Positions 35,188 to 44,903 are shown, numbered from the stretch's first letter. The stretch: 64,000 nucleotides of DNA from Parabacteroides sp. (GCA_017481945.1 JAFUOJ010000014.1:157476-221475); one strand, 5' to 3'. The notes: generated from the sequence alone by a model not told the origin. Numbers and translations: made by a program.

Positions 35188-37191
35188 TTAATCGTTATCT
35201 GTTGAACTTTCTGTTAAACTGTCAGCAGGTGTGACATTTTGGCTGTTTGCTTTTTCTTGCAATTCCAAGATTTCCTCGGAACGGGAAGTCCAGGCACGTT
35301 TGCCGAAAATATGTTCTACATCTTCTGAATAAATCACTTCGCGATCCAATAGAACTTGTGCCAATTGGTTATGACCAGTTGCATTTTCTTTTAATATTTT
35401 CTTTGCACGTTCGTATTGTTCACTGATGATTTTCTGTACCTCTTGGTCAATTAAACGAGCGGTCTCTTCACTATATGGTTTTGTAAAGCCCCAATCTTGA
35501 CCACTCGAATCATAGTAGTTTAAGTTGGGTAGACGATCGCTCATTCCGAAATAGACAACCATTGCATACGCCTGTTTAGTCACTCGTTCGAGGTCATTGG
35601 AAGCACCAGTTGAGATTTTTCCTAAGAAAAGTTCTTCTGCTGCACGACCTCCTAACGTCGCACACATTTCATCCAATAGTTGTTCGCGCGTAGTAATCTG
35701 GCGTTCTTCGGGAAGATACCATGCTGCACCTAACGCCTTTCCACGAGGGACGATTGTTACTTTTACCAATGGATTGGCATGTTCTAAAAGCCAACTTAAA
35801 GTTGCATGACCGGCTTCATGATTTGCAATGCTGTTACGTTCATCGGCTGTTGTTATTTTAGTCCGTTTTTCCAAACCACCGACAATACGGTCTACAGCAT
35901 TCATAAAGTCCTCTTTCTGTACAAACTTCTTATTGTTACGAGCTGCAATCAAAGCTGCTTCATTACAAACATTGGCTATATCTGCACCGGAGAATCCGGG
36001 AGTCTGGCGTGCCAAAAATTCTGAATCTACACTTTCGTCAATTTTGATAGGACGAAGATGTACACCGAATATCTCTTTTCGTTCATTTAAATCCGGTAAT
36101 TCCACATGGATCTGACGATCGAAACGGCCTGCACGTAACAAGGCCTTGTCTAAAATATCTGCTCGGTTGGTTGCGGCTAAGATAATCACACCGCTGTTTG
36201 AACCGAAGCCGTCCATTTCTGTTAATAACTGATTCAACGTGTTCTCACGTTCGTCGTTGCCATTCATGTTTACATTTTTACCACGGGCACGGCCTACGGC
36301 GTCTATCTCGTCAATAAAGACAATACAGGGGGCTTTCTCTTTTGCCTGACGGAACAGGTCGCGTACACGAGAAGCTCCAACTCCTACAAACATTTCTACG
36401 AAATCGGATCCGGATAGAGAGAAGAACGGAACATTCGCTTCTCCTGCTACGGCTTTCGCTAAGAGGGTTTTACCAGTTCCCGGAGGACCGACCAATAAAG
36501 CTCCTTTCGGTATTTTACCTCCTAATTCGGTATATTTATTGGGGTTCTTTAGGAAAGAAACGATCTCTTCAACCTCTTGTTTGGCTTCTGCTAAACCGGC
36601 TACATCCTTGAATGTAACTTGTTGGTCATTATCCTTGTCGAATAATTGGGCTTTAGCTTTTCCTACACTGAATACACCTCCTGGGCCTCCGGCTGCACCT
36701 CCGGACATACGTCTCATAAGGAACATCCATACTGCAATCAGTAATAGAATAGGGCCGAATGAAACTAAGAAATTCCACATTGCATCATCTCCCTCTTCAA
36801 AACGAACTTGTGTACTGATTTGTTTATCTGCAACCGCTTTGTCGTAGAAATCAGAAAATTTATCAGCAGAAGGAATTTTGACGAATACTTTCGGATTTGT
36901 TCCTAAAGAGGATTCATCCCGTTGAAATACTTGACTTTTGTGTTCGGGTTTAACAGTTGCTTCAACTAAATTCTTCTTGTTGAACACAATCATTTTGTCG
37001 AAAACATTGTCTTGAGCTAATTGTTGGAATTCTGTCCAACCTAACTCTTTGGAAGCCGAAGAATCATTGGTAAACCAAATACCGGCAAGCATTAAGAGAA
37101 TCAGTCCATACATCCAATATAGATTGATTTTAAAGACCTTTGGCTTGTTCTCTTTCGGCGGTTTGTTTAACGTGTTGTTTTTATTTTCCAT
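35188..37191 (-). CDS. ftsH: Membrane AAA+ zinc protease FtsH
   Basis: FtsH degrades membrane and regulatory proteins. The 667-residue product has a cytoplasmic N-tail, two membrane segments (about residues 25-43 and 135-155) around a periplasmic domain, and Walker A GPPGTGKT (about 227-234). It continues with Walker [11 protein letters not shown], the second-region-of-homology arginines [18 protein letters not shown], and the zinc motif HEAGH. The frame extends to a TTG at 37224; the ATG at 37191 (MENKNN) fits homologues. It follows rsfS by 33 bp. Confidence 0.97.
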   Translation of the reverse strand: MENKNNTLNKPPKENKPKVFKINLYWMYGLILLMLAGIWFTNDSSASKELGWTEFQQLAQDNVFDKMIVFNKKNLVEATVKPEHKSQVFQRDESSLGTNPKVFVKIPSADKFSDFYDKAVADKQISTQVRFEEGDDAMWNFLVSFGPILLLIAVWMFLMRRMSGGAAGGPGGVFSVGKAKAQLFDKDNDQQVTFKDVAGLAEAKQEVEEIVSFLKNPNKYTELGGKIPKGALLVGPPGTGKTLLAKAVAGEANVPFFSLSGSDFVEMFVGVGASRVRDLFRQAKEKAPCIVFIDEIDAVGRARGKNVNMNGNDERENTLNQLLTEMDGFGSNSGVIILAATNRADILDKALLRAGRFDRQIHVELPDLNERKEIFGVHLRPIKIDESVDSEFLARQTPGFSGADIANVCNEAALIAARNNKKFVQKEDFMNAVDRIVGGLEKRTKITTADERNSIANHEAGHATLSWLLEHANPLVKVTIVPRGKALGAAWYLPEERQITTREQLLDEMCATLGGRAAEELFLGKISTGASNDLERVTKQAYAMVVYFGMSDRLPNLNYYDSSGQDWGFTKPYSEETARLIDQEVQKIISEQYERAKKILKENATGHNQLAQVLLDREVIYSEDVEHIFGKRAWTSRSEEILELQEKANSQNVTPADSLTESSTDND

Positions 37192-37224
37192 ATTATTTTT
37201 CTGTACGTTAGGATAACCGGTCAA

Positions 37225-37584
37225 TTAATCGAGGTCTGCAATCGGTGTTACTTTGGCGTCAAACCAAAGATTTTCCAAATTATAGAACGCACGAAGTTCC
37301 GGCAAAAATATATGTACAAGAACTGTGCCATAATCCATACCAATCCATACTGCACGTTGTGCTCCATCAATGGACAATGGCTTTTCACCAGCTTCACGAC
37401 GAGCAAAGTCCCAAACGGAGTCTGATAATGCGGAAACTTGAGACGGAGTGTTCCCCTCACAAATAACCATATAGCGGCAAATAGTGCCAGGTAATTGGGT
37501 TAAGTCTACAGTAACAATATTTTTTCCTTTCTTTTCTTGTAGTCCAGCTACAATTGTTTTAACTAAAGTTTCTGTTTGATCCAT
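37225..37584 (-). CDS. rsfS: Ribosomal silencing factor RsfS
   Basis: RsfS binds ribosomal protein uL14 (L14) and blocks subunit joining under starvation. The 119-residue product contains the family core GLQEKKGKNIVTVDL, GNTPSQVSALSDSVWDF and WIGMDYGTVLVHIF. Length is typical. A minus-strand TATATTTG box at 37613-37620 is a probable promoter element, so rsfS and ftsH may be co-transcribed. Confidence 0.93.
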   Translation of the reverse strand: MDQTETLVKTIVAGLQEKKGKNIVTVDLTQLPGTICRYMVICEGNTPSQVSALSDSVWDFARREAGEKPLSIDGAQRAVWIGMDYGTVLVHIFLPELRAFYNLENLWFDAKVTPIADLD

Positions 37585-37735
37585 TTATTTTGTGTTAGTA
37601 TATTCAAAAGTGCAAATATACTTCTTATATTTTTTATGTCGGCGCATTCCCTTTATTAATATATGTATATACATGCAAAATCAAGCGAAGAGAAATGATA
37701 AAAGTTACTCTATTTGAAAAAAAGTAGTCTTATCA

Positions 37736-37766
37736 TTTGTTTATTTTGAAAAAGTATGTACTTTTG
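37736..37766 (+). promoter_or_regulatory. Bacteroides-type promoter of the tRNA-Gln pair
   Basis: TTTG (37736-37739), a 19-bp spacer and TACTTTTG (37759-37766) give an exact match to the TTTG-N19-TAnnTTTG consensus used by the primary sigma factor of Bacteroidetes. It lies 40 bp upstream of the first tRNA. Confidence 0.8.
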
Positions 37767-37806
37767 CACTCGCTAACAACAAGAGAGTTGATAGGCTTGT
37801 TTTTAT

Positions 37807-37877
37807 TGTTCAATGGTGTAATGGTAGCACAACAGATTCTGGTCCTGTTAGTCCAGGTTCGAGCCCTGGTTGAACAA
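37807..37877 (+). tRNA. tRNA-Gln(CTG), copy 1
   Basis: The 71-nt cloverleaf has acceptor stem tgttcaa/ttgaaca, D-arm with ggta, anticodon loop ttCTGgt (anticodon CTG, decoding CAG), TΨC arm ggttcgagcc, and discriminator A. The anticodon stem shows an A.C pair at its loop end (positions 31:39). CCA is not encoded. Confidence 0.93.
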
Positions 37878-37914
37878 CAAAATAGTAAGTTATCACCTTT
37901 GTTGAATTAGAGAC

Positions 37915-37985
37915 TGTTCAATGGTGTAATGGTAGCACAACAGATTCTGGTCCTGTTAGTCCAGGTTCGAGCCCTGGTTGAACAA
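37915..37985 (+). tRNA. tRNA-Gln(CTG), copy 2
   Basis: This copy is identical over all 71 nt to copy 1, including the 31:39 A.C mismatch. The identity continues for about seven bases after the tRNA. The repeat spacing is 108 bp. It is probably co-transcribed with copy 1. Confidence 0.93.
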
Positions 37986-37986
37986 C

Positions 37987-38024
37987 AAAAAAGCCTGTCA
38001 TTCTTTTGAGTGACAGGCTTTTTT
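37987..38024. terminator. Bidirectional terminator between the tRNAs and the ABC permease gene
   Basis: Stem aaaaaagcctgtca/tgacaggctttttt (37987-38000 with 38011-38024) has six A on one side and six T on the other, so it can terminate both the tRNA transcript and the minus-strand ABC operon (stop at 38031). Confidence 0.9.
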
Positions 38025-38030
38025 AATGGG

Positions 38031-39350
38031 TTACTTGTAAGTAACCCACTTGATCATTTCTTTTATGCTTGGCTTTTTGCCGTACATAAGTATTCCCACG
38101 CGATAAATTTTAGCAGAGAACCATACGATAAATACAGCCGTTACGAATAGCAATGCGAATGACAGAAGCAGTTCCCAAATCGGAATATCGAAAGGTAGGC
38201 GTACCATCATTACGATAGGGGAAGTGAAAGGTATCATAGAACACCAGAAAGCCAAAGGACCGTCCGGGTTGTTCATGCTGTAAATTCCGGCATATAAACT
38301 GAAGACCATCAATAACATGATAGGGGTCATGAATTGTTGTGAATCCTCTTGTTGTTCTAACGCACTGCCTATGGCTGCGAATAGGGCGGCATACAGCAGA
38401 TAACCTCCGATAAAGTAAAGAACAAAGCAACTGCCAATCATTCCAAAGTTGATGGAGTTGATGATCTCTTGTATCTGTAGGTTGATTTCTGAAGAGCCGG
38501 CACTTATTTCATTCATTCCTTGAGCTGCCATTTGGGCATTCATTACCTCTTCGGGAGAGGTACTTCCTCCGAAGAAGAAGATACTGACTGATACCAGAAT
38601 GGTGGTTAAGATACCCCATAGGAATACTTGTGTCAATCCGACAAATCCAATTCCTATAATTTTCCCCATCATCAAATCAAAAGGTTTCACAGAGGAGATC
38701 ATTACTTCTATGATACGGTTGGTCTTTTCTTCCATGACTCCTTGCATTACCATTGCGCCATACATGATGATAAACATATAGATAATGAATGTCAGGACCA
38801 TCCCTAAGATAGAGGCTACTTCTGCAGAGGTGCTCTTTTCGCTACCGTCCTCATCCCATTTGATTGTCTTGATACTGAAGTTTACTTTGCTGTCTTCGAT
38901 GATCTGTTTTAGATTCTCAATGTTGTAGGACGCCAACTTCTCATCCTTTAAAAATTCCGATAACGTTTTATCGATTGTACTCTTTAATCCCATTGGAATC
39001 TGTTTCTCTGAATAGAGAGTAGCGGCTTCCGGATTCTTCAATAAGTCGTCGGTAATGTTTAAGAATGCGAAAATGTCTTTGTCCGGGTTGGTACGATACT
39101 TCTCTAAAGTCGCCTCTTTCTCGGTAATAAAAGTGTACTCTTCAGTATCCTTGAAAAGAGGTGCGTACTTCCCTGTGGTGTCGAGAATAGCGATCTGTTT
39201 CGCTTCGTCTCCTTTAATGGTAGAAAGCCATAACGGAACGAAGACTAAGGCTGCAAACAGGAACGGTGTCAAGAACGTCAATAGGATAAAAGACTTTTTG
39301 CTGACCCGTTGCAGATATTCTTTTTTGATAACAAGTCCAATTTTACTCAT
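38031..39350 (-). CDS. ABC-2 type exporter permease (NatB-like)
   Basis: This 439-residue membrane protein has the NatB/ABC-2 layout: an N-terminal membrane segment (about 22-42), a large extracytoplasmic domain (about 45-180), then about five clustered membrane helices. The FIIMYGAMVMQGVMEEKTNRIIEVMISSVKPFDLMMGKIIG segment is the family signature. NatB-type exporters move Na+, drugs or peptides. Substrate here is unknown. It overlaps the ATPase gene upstream by 4 bp. Confidence 0.88.
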   Translation of the reverse strand: MSKIGLVIKKEYLQRVSKKSFILLTFLTPFLFAALVFVPLWLSTIKGDEAKQIAILDTTGKYAPLFKDTEEYTFITEKEATLEKYRTNPDKDIFAFLNITDDLLKNPEAATLYSEKQIPMGLKSTIDKTLSEFLKDEKLASYNIENLKQIIEDSKVNFSIKTIKWDEDGSEKSTSAEVASILGMVLTFIIYMFIIMYGAMVMQGVMEEKTNRIIEVMISSVKPFDLMMGKIIGIGFVGLTQVFLWGILTTILVSVSIFFFGGSTSPEEVMNAQMAAQGMNEISAGSSEINLQIQEIINSINFGMIGSCFVLYFIGGYLLYAALFAAIGSALEQQEDSQQFMTPIMLLMVFSLYAGIYSMNNPDGPLAFWCSMIPFTSPIVMMVRLPFDIPIWELLLSFALLFVTAVFIVWFSAKIYRVGILMYGKKPSIKEMIKWVTYK

Positions 39351-40273
39351 GCCTGTGTTGTGTTTGTACCGGAAACGGTGTTAATAAAAATATCGTTCAT
39401 AGAAGGAATCTCTTCGGTGAAAGAGATTATCTCCGTTTGTTGTGCCAATGCAGAGAGCAAAGCCGAGTTGGTTATACTCGGTTCCTTGTGGATTCGTACT
39501 TCGCTGGTACCTGCTTGATCCTTTTCTGTTAGGATACTAAATAGCTCAGGGATTGCTTGTAGTTTACCTGCCTCTGTATGGAAACGAACCGTATAATTAT
39601 TGGTACGGAAGCGGTTCTTGACTTCGGTTACATTGCCTGCAAGTACAACTTTAGAGCGATTGATCAGTGCAATGTTGTCACAAATCTCTTCTACGGAAGA
39701 CATATTGTGTGTGGAGAAGATAATTGTATGACCTGCGTCACGCAATTCCAGAATCTCTTTCTTTAACAGCTCGGCATTTACCGGGTCGAAACCACTGAAC
39801 GGTTCGTCGAATATCAAAAGCTTGGGCTCATGGATGATCGTGATGATAAACTGGATTTTCTGCTGCATTCCTTTGGATAGTTCTTCCAATTTCTTGTTCC
39901 ACCAAGGCATAATGTCGAACTTCTCAAACCAATTGATCAGTCGTTTTCGTGCCTCCTGATAAGAAAGTCCTTTGAGCTGTGCCAGGTAGATGGCCTGTTC
40001 ACCAACTTTCATCTTTTTGTAGAGTCCGCGTTCCTCCGGCAGATAACCGATTTGATAAATATCGTTTGGTTGGAATTCGCGTCCGTTGAAACGGATGGTT
40101 CCGCTGTCGGGTGCAGTAATACGGTTGATAATACGGATTAAAGTTGTCTTTCCGGCTCCGTTTGGTCCTAATAGACCAAAGACTTTTCCTTCCGGAACCT
40201 GAATGCTGACCTTATCGAGGGCCAAATGGTTCGCGTATTGTTTGACCACGTTTTCTGCTTCTAAAAAATTCAT
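39347..40273 (-). CDS. ABC exporter ATP-binding protein (NatA-like)
   Basis: This 308-residue ATPase is the partner of the adjacent permease. It has Walker A GLLGPNGAGKTT (about 33-44), a Q-loop GYLPEERGLY, the signature LSKGMQQKI, Walker B LLIFDEPFSGFDP and the H-switch STH. A C-terminal domain of about 80 residues follows, as in NatA-like proteins. It lies 5 bp downstream of dnaG, so it may be transcribed from the dnaG promoter. Confidence 0.9.
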   Translation of the reverse strand: MNFLEAENVVKQYANHLALDKVSIQVPEGKVFGLLGPNGAGKTTLIRIINRITAPDSGTIRFNGREFQPNDIYQIGYLPEERGLYKKMKVGEQAIYLAQLKGLSYQEARKRLINWFEKFDIMPWWNKKLEELSKGMQQKIQFIITIIHEPKLLIFDEPFSGFDPVNAELLKKEILELRDAGHTIIFSTHNMSSVEEICDNIALINRSKVVLAGNVTEVKNRFRTNNYTVRFHTEAGKLQAIPELFSILTEKDQAGTSEVRIHKEPSITNSALLSALAQQTEIISFTEEIPSMNDIFINTVSGTNTTQA

Positions 40274-40278
40274 AGGCC

Positions 40279-42384
40279 TTACATTTTTAATATAATTCGT
40301 TCTCCTAATTCTTTACTTAAAACTGTTTTTATCTCATTCAATCGAGTGAGTTTCTTCATCAACTCGAATACCTGATTCATATCTCCTTTCGTTTGCACCT
40401 CCTTGATTTGCATTTGTATCTCTTTAATCTGTCCTAAAATATAGGCATCTTTAAAGGCATACAGTTCACGAAGTACCAACTGGTCTAATTTCTTCTCTTC
40501 TGTTTCAATCTCCCGAAATTTGGTATGATATTTACTCAACTGATATTTCTCGCTGATCAGATTGGCTGCTAAACGGCTGACATTCGGATCCGGGTGGGCC
40601 AAAAAATAGCGGTTTGCCACAAATCCTTCGGTAGTACAATGTTCTGCCGCCTCTTCCATCATACTTTTGAAAAGCGGCGTGTAAAAAGTCAGATCGTCTC
40701 GCTCTAATTCCGAACGGATGTACTCGGCTACCCGGATGGTAACTTCCTCGTCACTCTCTTCCTCCTTGTATTGGAACAGTACATGTTCACCGTAACGAAC
40801 GATGTAGCGCAATAACGCTATTTCATACGCCTCATACGGTGAGCGTTTCGGTGGAATATGAACAGGGGGAGGGGGGACAGGCGGAATACTGCCGCTTTCC
40901 TCCAATCCATATTCCTCCGGAGGAGGTGGAATGTTGTCCATCGGCGGTATAGAATTATCTGCCGGTGACGGTGGAAGGAGTTCTTCCGGGTAAGGCTGAT
41001 AACCGGGAATGTCAGGATATTCCGGCACTGGTGCTGGGGCAGGAGGCGTGAAGTAGGGCGTATTAGCCTGCTTTTCTTCTCGGTTGAGACGAATCTTGTT
41101 GATCTCATTCAACAGGATTTGTTCGTCAATCTCCATCATGGCACTGCATTCCCGTATGTAAAGTGAACGTGCGATGTTATCAGGGATAATCGCAATCGTT
41201 TTAATGATGTCTGAAATCAGCGCGGAACGCTTTATCGGATCTGTACCTGCCTCTTCCAACAGCAAGCGCGTTTTAAAACGTACGAAATCCGTTTCGTTCT
41301 GCTTGATGAACTCTGCAAACTGGCTGGCATTGTGTTTCCGAGCGAAAGAATCCGGGTCTTCTCCGTCCGGTAAAAGCACCACTTTGATGTTCATCCCGTT
41401 TTCGAGTAGTAGATCAATCCCTCGTAAAGCCGCTTTGATACCGGCAGCGTCTCCATCGTAAAGAACCGTAATGTTATTGGTGAAACGATGGATTAAACGA
41501 ATCTGTCCCTGTGTCAGTGCGGTTCCTGAAGAGGCAACAACGTTCTCTATACCTGCCTGGTGCATGGAAATCACGTCCGTATAGCCCTCCACCAAGAAGC
41601 AACGGTCTGCTTTCACAATTGCTTGTTTGGCAAAATAGATACCGTACAGCTCATTACTCTTGTGATAGATTTCGCTTTCGGGAGAGTTGACATATTTCGC
41701 CGTTTTCTCGTTCTTTTTTAGCACGCGTCCGCCGAATGCAACCACTTTTCCGCTTAAAGAGTGCACCGGAAAGATGACTCTTCCCCGGAAACGGTCGTTC
41801 ACTCGTCCGTCTTCGTAGGATATAACCAATCCGGTCTTTTCTAAGAACTCTTTTTTGTATCCTTTCTTCTGAGATTCTTTATAAAGAGCGTCTCGCTGGT
41901 CCAATCCGTAGCCCAATTGGAACTTCCGAATGGTGTCTTCGCGGAATCCACGTTCGGCAAAGTAGCGTAGGCCGACAGTTTTGCCCTCCGGAGTCCCGTA
42001 AAGCTGGGTTGTGAAGTATTGTTGGGCCCAACTATTGACGATTAGCATACTTTCGCGATCACTTCGCGCCTGTTTTTCCCGGTCGGTCAGCTCCCGCTCC
42101 TGAATCTCGATGTTGTATTTCTTCGCTAAGAAACGGAGGGCGTCATAATAGGAGAGTTGCTCATGCTTCATTATGAAGTGAACCGCCGTACCGCCTTCGC
42201 CGCAGGCAAAACACTTACAAATGTTCTTTGCTGGCGAAACGTAGAAGGAGGGAGACTTATCACTGTGAAAGGGACATAACCCTACATAGTTAATTCCTCG
42301 TTTCCGAAGAGTAACGAATTCAGAGACGACATCCACGATGTTGGCAGCGTCCAATATTCGGTCTATGGTGGGTTGATCAATCAT
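40279..42384 (-). CDS. dnaG: DNA primase DnaG
   Basis: DnaG synthesises RNA primers at the replication fork. The 701-residue protein has the CHC2 zinc finger (CPFHSDKSPSF with CKCFACGEGG, about residues 38-65) and the TOPRIM core (FLVEGYTDVISMHQAG, then VLYDGDAAGIKA). After about residue 447 comes an 85-residue linker extremely rich in Pro, Glu and Tyr (PPAPAPVP, PPPPEEYG, PPVPPPPVHIPP). The C-terminal helical domain (from about 535) corresponds to the helicase-binding part. The linker is longer and more proline-rich than usual. A NatA/NatB exporter follows in the same orientation. Confidence 0.95.
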   Translation of the reverse strand: MIDQPTIDRILDAANIVDVVSEFVTLRKRGINYVGLCPFHSDKSPSFYVSPAKNICKCFACGEGGTAVHFIMKHEQLSYYDALRFLAKKYNIEIQERELTDREKQARSDRESMLIVNSWAQQYFTTQLYGTPEGKTVGLRYFAERGFREDTIRKFQLGYGLDQRDALYKESQKKGYKKEFLEKTGLVISYEDGRVNDRFRGRVIFPVHSLSGKVVAFGGRVLKKNEKTAKYVNSPESEIYHKSNELYGIYFAKQAIVKADRCFLVEGYTDVISMHQAGIENVVASSGTALTQGQIRLIHRFTNNITVLYDGDAAGIKAALRGIDLLLENGMNIKVVLLPDGEDPDSFARKHNASQFAEFIKQNETDFVRFKTRLLLEEAGTDPIKRSALISDIIKTIAIIPDNIARSLYIRECSAMMEIDEQILLNEINKIRLNREEKQANTPYFTPPAPAPVPEYPDIPGYQPYPEELLPPSPADNSIPPMDNIPPPPEEYGLEESGSIPPVPPPPVHIPPKRSPYEAYEIALLRYIVRYGEHVLFQYKEEESDEEVTIRVAEYIRSELERDDLTFYTPLFKSMMEEAAEHCTTEGFVANRYFLAHPDPNVSRLAANLISEKYQLSKYHTKFREIETEEKKLDQLVLRELYAFKDAYILGQIKEIQMQIKEVQTKGDMNQVFELMKKLTRLNEIKTVLSKELGERIILKM

Positions 42385-42403
42385 TTTCTTTTTATTTGGA
42401 AAG

Positions 42404-42433
42404 CAAAGATAGAGATTAATCAGGGAATTTAAA
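42404..42433 (-). promoter_or_regulatory. Candidate promoter of dnaG
   Basis: On the minus strand TTTA (+ 42430-42433), an 18-base spacer and TATCTTTG (+ 42404-42411) approximate the Bacteroides consensus. The -33 element has one mismatch. Confidence 0.45.
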
Positions 42434-42489
42434 GGTATAGATTGGGGGAAATGGTGGTGTAAGTTGTAATTTAGGAAGTGAGAAATGCC

Positions 42490-42672
42490 TTTTCAGTGTT
42501 GCAAACCCATTTTTAGGGAGCTAAAAACCGTTTTGCAGTGGTGCAAGTTCATTTCCCGCATGCTAAAAATGGCTTTTCACTACTGCAAACTCATTTTTAG
42601 CTTGTGAAAAATGGGTTTACACCGGTGAAAAGCCATTTTTAGGAGCCTAAAAGGCATTTTGCAGCACTTCTT
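42490..42672. repeat. Degenerate 41-43-bp periodic array of hairpin-forming words
   Basis: Unit starts of the type ttttcag/ttttgcag/ttttcac fall at 42490, 42531, 42574, 42616 and 42657, so the period is 41-43 bp. Units are not identical but share tgcaaa, cattttta, gctaaaaa or gtgaaaaa words that pair within and between units. The best pair is a perfect 18-bp inverted repeat at 42563-42580 and 42625-42642 around a nested imperfect hairpin. There is no coding potential. It fills the 335-bp gap between dnaG and the DPP11 gene (42385-42719). The origin is unclear. Confidence 0.75.
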
Positions 42673-42719
42673 AGGCTCTTTAAGGCGGGTGTTTGCTGTT
42701 TGCGAAAGGTGAAAAGGGG

Positions 42720-44879
42720 TTATTCAACGATTTCCATCTCTTTCAACAGATAGCCGGCACCTGCATATTTGTCCATAATGAAAAGAACATAGCGGATATC
42801 GACGATGATACTGCGTTGGTAGTCCGGCAGATATTGAATATCTCCACCGACCCCTTCCCAGTTACGGTCGAAATTGATACCAATGAGTTCTCCGCAATCG
42901 TTTAATACCGGGCTACCGGAGTTTCCTCCCGTTGAGTGGGTTGTTGCACTGAAAGCAACCGGCATTTTCCCGTTCTGGAGTTTGTAACGTCCGAAATCAT
43001 TGGCGTTATATAGTTCCTTCAAACGTTTGGGAACCACAAATTCCCAGTTAGTAGGATCCTCTTTTTCCATCACACCGTCCAAAGTGGTTTGATGACCGAA
43101 ATAGTTGCAATCGCTTGGACTGTATCCTTTCACTTGACCGTAAGTCAGACGTAAGGTGAAGTTTGCGTCCGGGAAATTCGCCTGGTCTTTGTACATAGCT
43201 AACAATCCTTTTACGTAAGTGCGGTGAGCCAAAGCGTAACCGTCGTTAAATGATTGCAAAGACTCTTTCAAAGCGGCTTCTTCCTTGCGAACAGAGTTTG
43301 CGAACAGAATCATCGGGTCGTTTTCCAACGCTTTTACGGAAGGATGAGCTAAGAACTTGTCGAAATTGTCGTCACTACCGTAGATAGATTTCTCGAAGAG
43401 GTAGTCAACGAAGCGATCAATGTCTCCTTTGAACTTCTTGTCGATGATTTGGAAATATTCCGGCTGTACATGTGGGTTCACCTGATTGCGGTACTCTTTT
43501 AACAGCACTTTAGCAATCTTTTTATCTACCTCAGCAGAGTAGTTACTGTTTGCAAACCCATGATAAGCGCGTTCTAACAGACGAAGCTGTTCTTTGCGAG
43601 CCTCTTTGTCATTGCCTTTTAAGGCTTCAATCACTTTTTCGGTCTTTGTAGGAACGTTGACGAACTCAATACCGCGAATAATGGCTTCATCCAATAACCA
43701 GCTACGTGTACGCAGGTCTTTACGGTCTGAAATGATCTGCTCAATAGTCACTAATGCGTCTTTGTAAGAGCCGTCACAGTTCTTTTCGCCCCAAGCGATA
43801 AGTTTGTCCTGTTCTTCCTTCTTTACCTGTTCAAAATTACGTTTCTTGATGGCCCAGTTGCTACCGATAGAGTTCTTATAAGCATTTGTTGAGCCTGCGT
43901 ATTTGCTGGAGTACTGAATACGAACGGAGGGATCTTTCAACATCTCTTCTAACATCGCTTTCTGACGTATGTCGCGGATGTTGATACGGATTGTATTGTC
44001 GATGTCACGACGTTCCGCTACTTCCCAAGAGGTGTAATATTTGTTGGTACGTCCGGGGAAACCCATCATCATGGCGAAATCATTCTCTTGTACGCCTTTT
44101 AGAGAGATTTTGAACCAACGTTTAGGACGTAAAGGAACATTGTCTTTAGAATAGGGAGCCGGATTACCGTTTTTATCAGCGTAAACGCGGAAGACGGAGA
44201 AGTCGCCGGTGTGACGAGGCCACATCCAGTTGTCTGTGTCCGCTCCAAACTTACCGATAGAAGAGGGAGGAGCTCCTACCAAACGAAGGTCTTTGTAAAT
44301 CTTCTTTGTAAACATGAAGTATTGGTTTCCTCCGTAGAAAGCTTTGATTTCAACCTCTGTTCCCGGATTGTCCTGTAGGAAATTTTCTCCGACTTTAGCT
44401 TTTGCTAGTTCGTTGAGGTATTTGGGAGAAAGGAAATTCATGCTGTTGGGGTCTGTATCCTTCGCTAATTCTCCTTTTACGTAATCCGTTACGTCGTCGA
44501 TCTTGTCGATGAATGTAACAGTCATACCGGGGTTCGGTAATTCCTCTTCACGTGACATAGCCCAAAAACCATCAGTCAAGTAGTCGTGTTCCAAAGAGCT
44601 ATGACGCTGAATACAACCGTATCCGCAATGGTGGTTGGTCAGCAATAAGCCATCCGGTGAAACGATTTCTCCTGTACAACCTCCACCAAAGATAACCACC
44701 GCGTCTTTTAAAGAAGATGAATCCGGATTGTAGATGTCATAATGTTGTAATTTGAGTCCCAACTCTTGCATTTGCTGGAATCGTTGCCCTTTCAATAAAG
44801 GCAGTAACCACATACCTTCGTCGGCCATTGTCGGAAGTGACAATAAGGCTGCCGCCAATGAAATGATGAGTTTCTTCAT
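42720..44879 (-). CDS. dpp11: S46 dipeptidyl-peptidase, DPP11-like (Asp/Glu-specific)
   Basis: Exported serine dipeptidyl-peptidases of family S46 (DPP7/DPP11) release dipeptides in the periplasm of asaccharolytic Bacteroidales. The 719-residue product has a signal peptide (about 1-19), the catalytic His in TNHHCGYGCIQ, and the catalytic Ser in TGGNSGSPV. The residue 18 positions after that Ser is Arg (NFDRNWEG). In numbering where the Ser is 655 this is Arg673, which in DPP11 confers preference for acidic P1 residues; DPP7 has Gly. CYTH and DUF2027-Smr genes lie upstream with 24-25 bp gaps. Confidence 0.85.
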   Translation of the reverse strand: MKKLIISLAAALLSLPTMADEGMWLLPLLKGQRFQQMQELGLKLQHYDIYNPDSSSLKDAVVIFGGGCTGEIVSPDGLLLTNHHCGYGCIQRHSSLEHDYLTDGFWAMSREEELPNPGMTVTFIDKIDDVTDYVKGELAKDTDPNSMNFLSPKYLNELAKAKVGENFLQDNPGTEVEIKAFYGGNQYFMFTKKIYKDLRLVGAPPSSIGKFGADTDNWMWPRHTGDFSVFRVYADKNGNPAPYSKDNVPLRPKRWFKISLKGVQENDFAMMMGFPGRTNKYYTSWEVAERRDIDNTIRINIRDIRQKAMLEEMLKDPSVRIQYSSKYAGSTNAYKNSIGSNWAIKKRNFEQVKKEEQDKLIAWGEKNCDGSYKDALVTIEQIISDRKDLRTRSWLLDEAIIRGIEFVNVPTKTEKVIEALKGNDKEARKEQLRLLERAYHGFANSNYSAEVDKKIAKVLLKEYRNQVNPHVQPEYFQIIDKKFKGDIDRFVDYLFEKSIYGSDDNFDKFLAHPSVKALENDPMILFANSVRKEEAALKESLQSFNDGYALAHRTYVKGLLAMYKDQANFPDANFTLRLTYGQVKGYSPSDCNYFGHQTTLDGVMEKEDPTNWEFVVPKRLKELYNANDFGRYKLQNGKMPVAFSATTHSTGGNSGSPVLNDCGELIGINFDRNWEGVGGDIQYLPDYQRSIIVDIRYVLFIMDKYAGAGYLLKEMEIVE

Positions 44880-44903
44880 GATCTTTATGTTTTTTAAGTT
44901 ATA

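Noticed and set aside
42490-42672. CRISPR array
   Set aside because: Periodic, but repeats are not conserved and there are no cas genes; kept as a palindromic word array.
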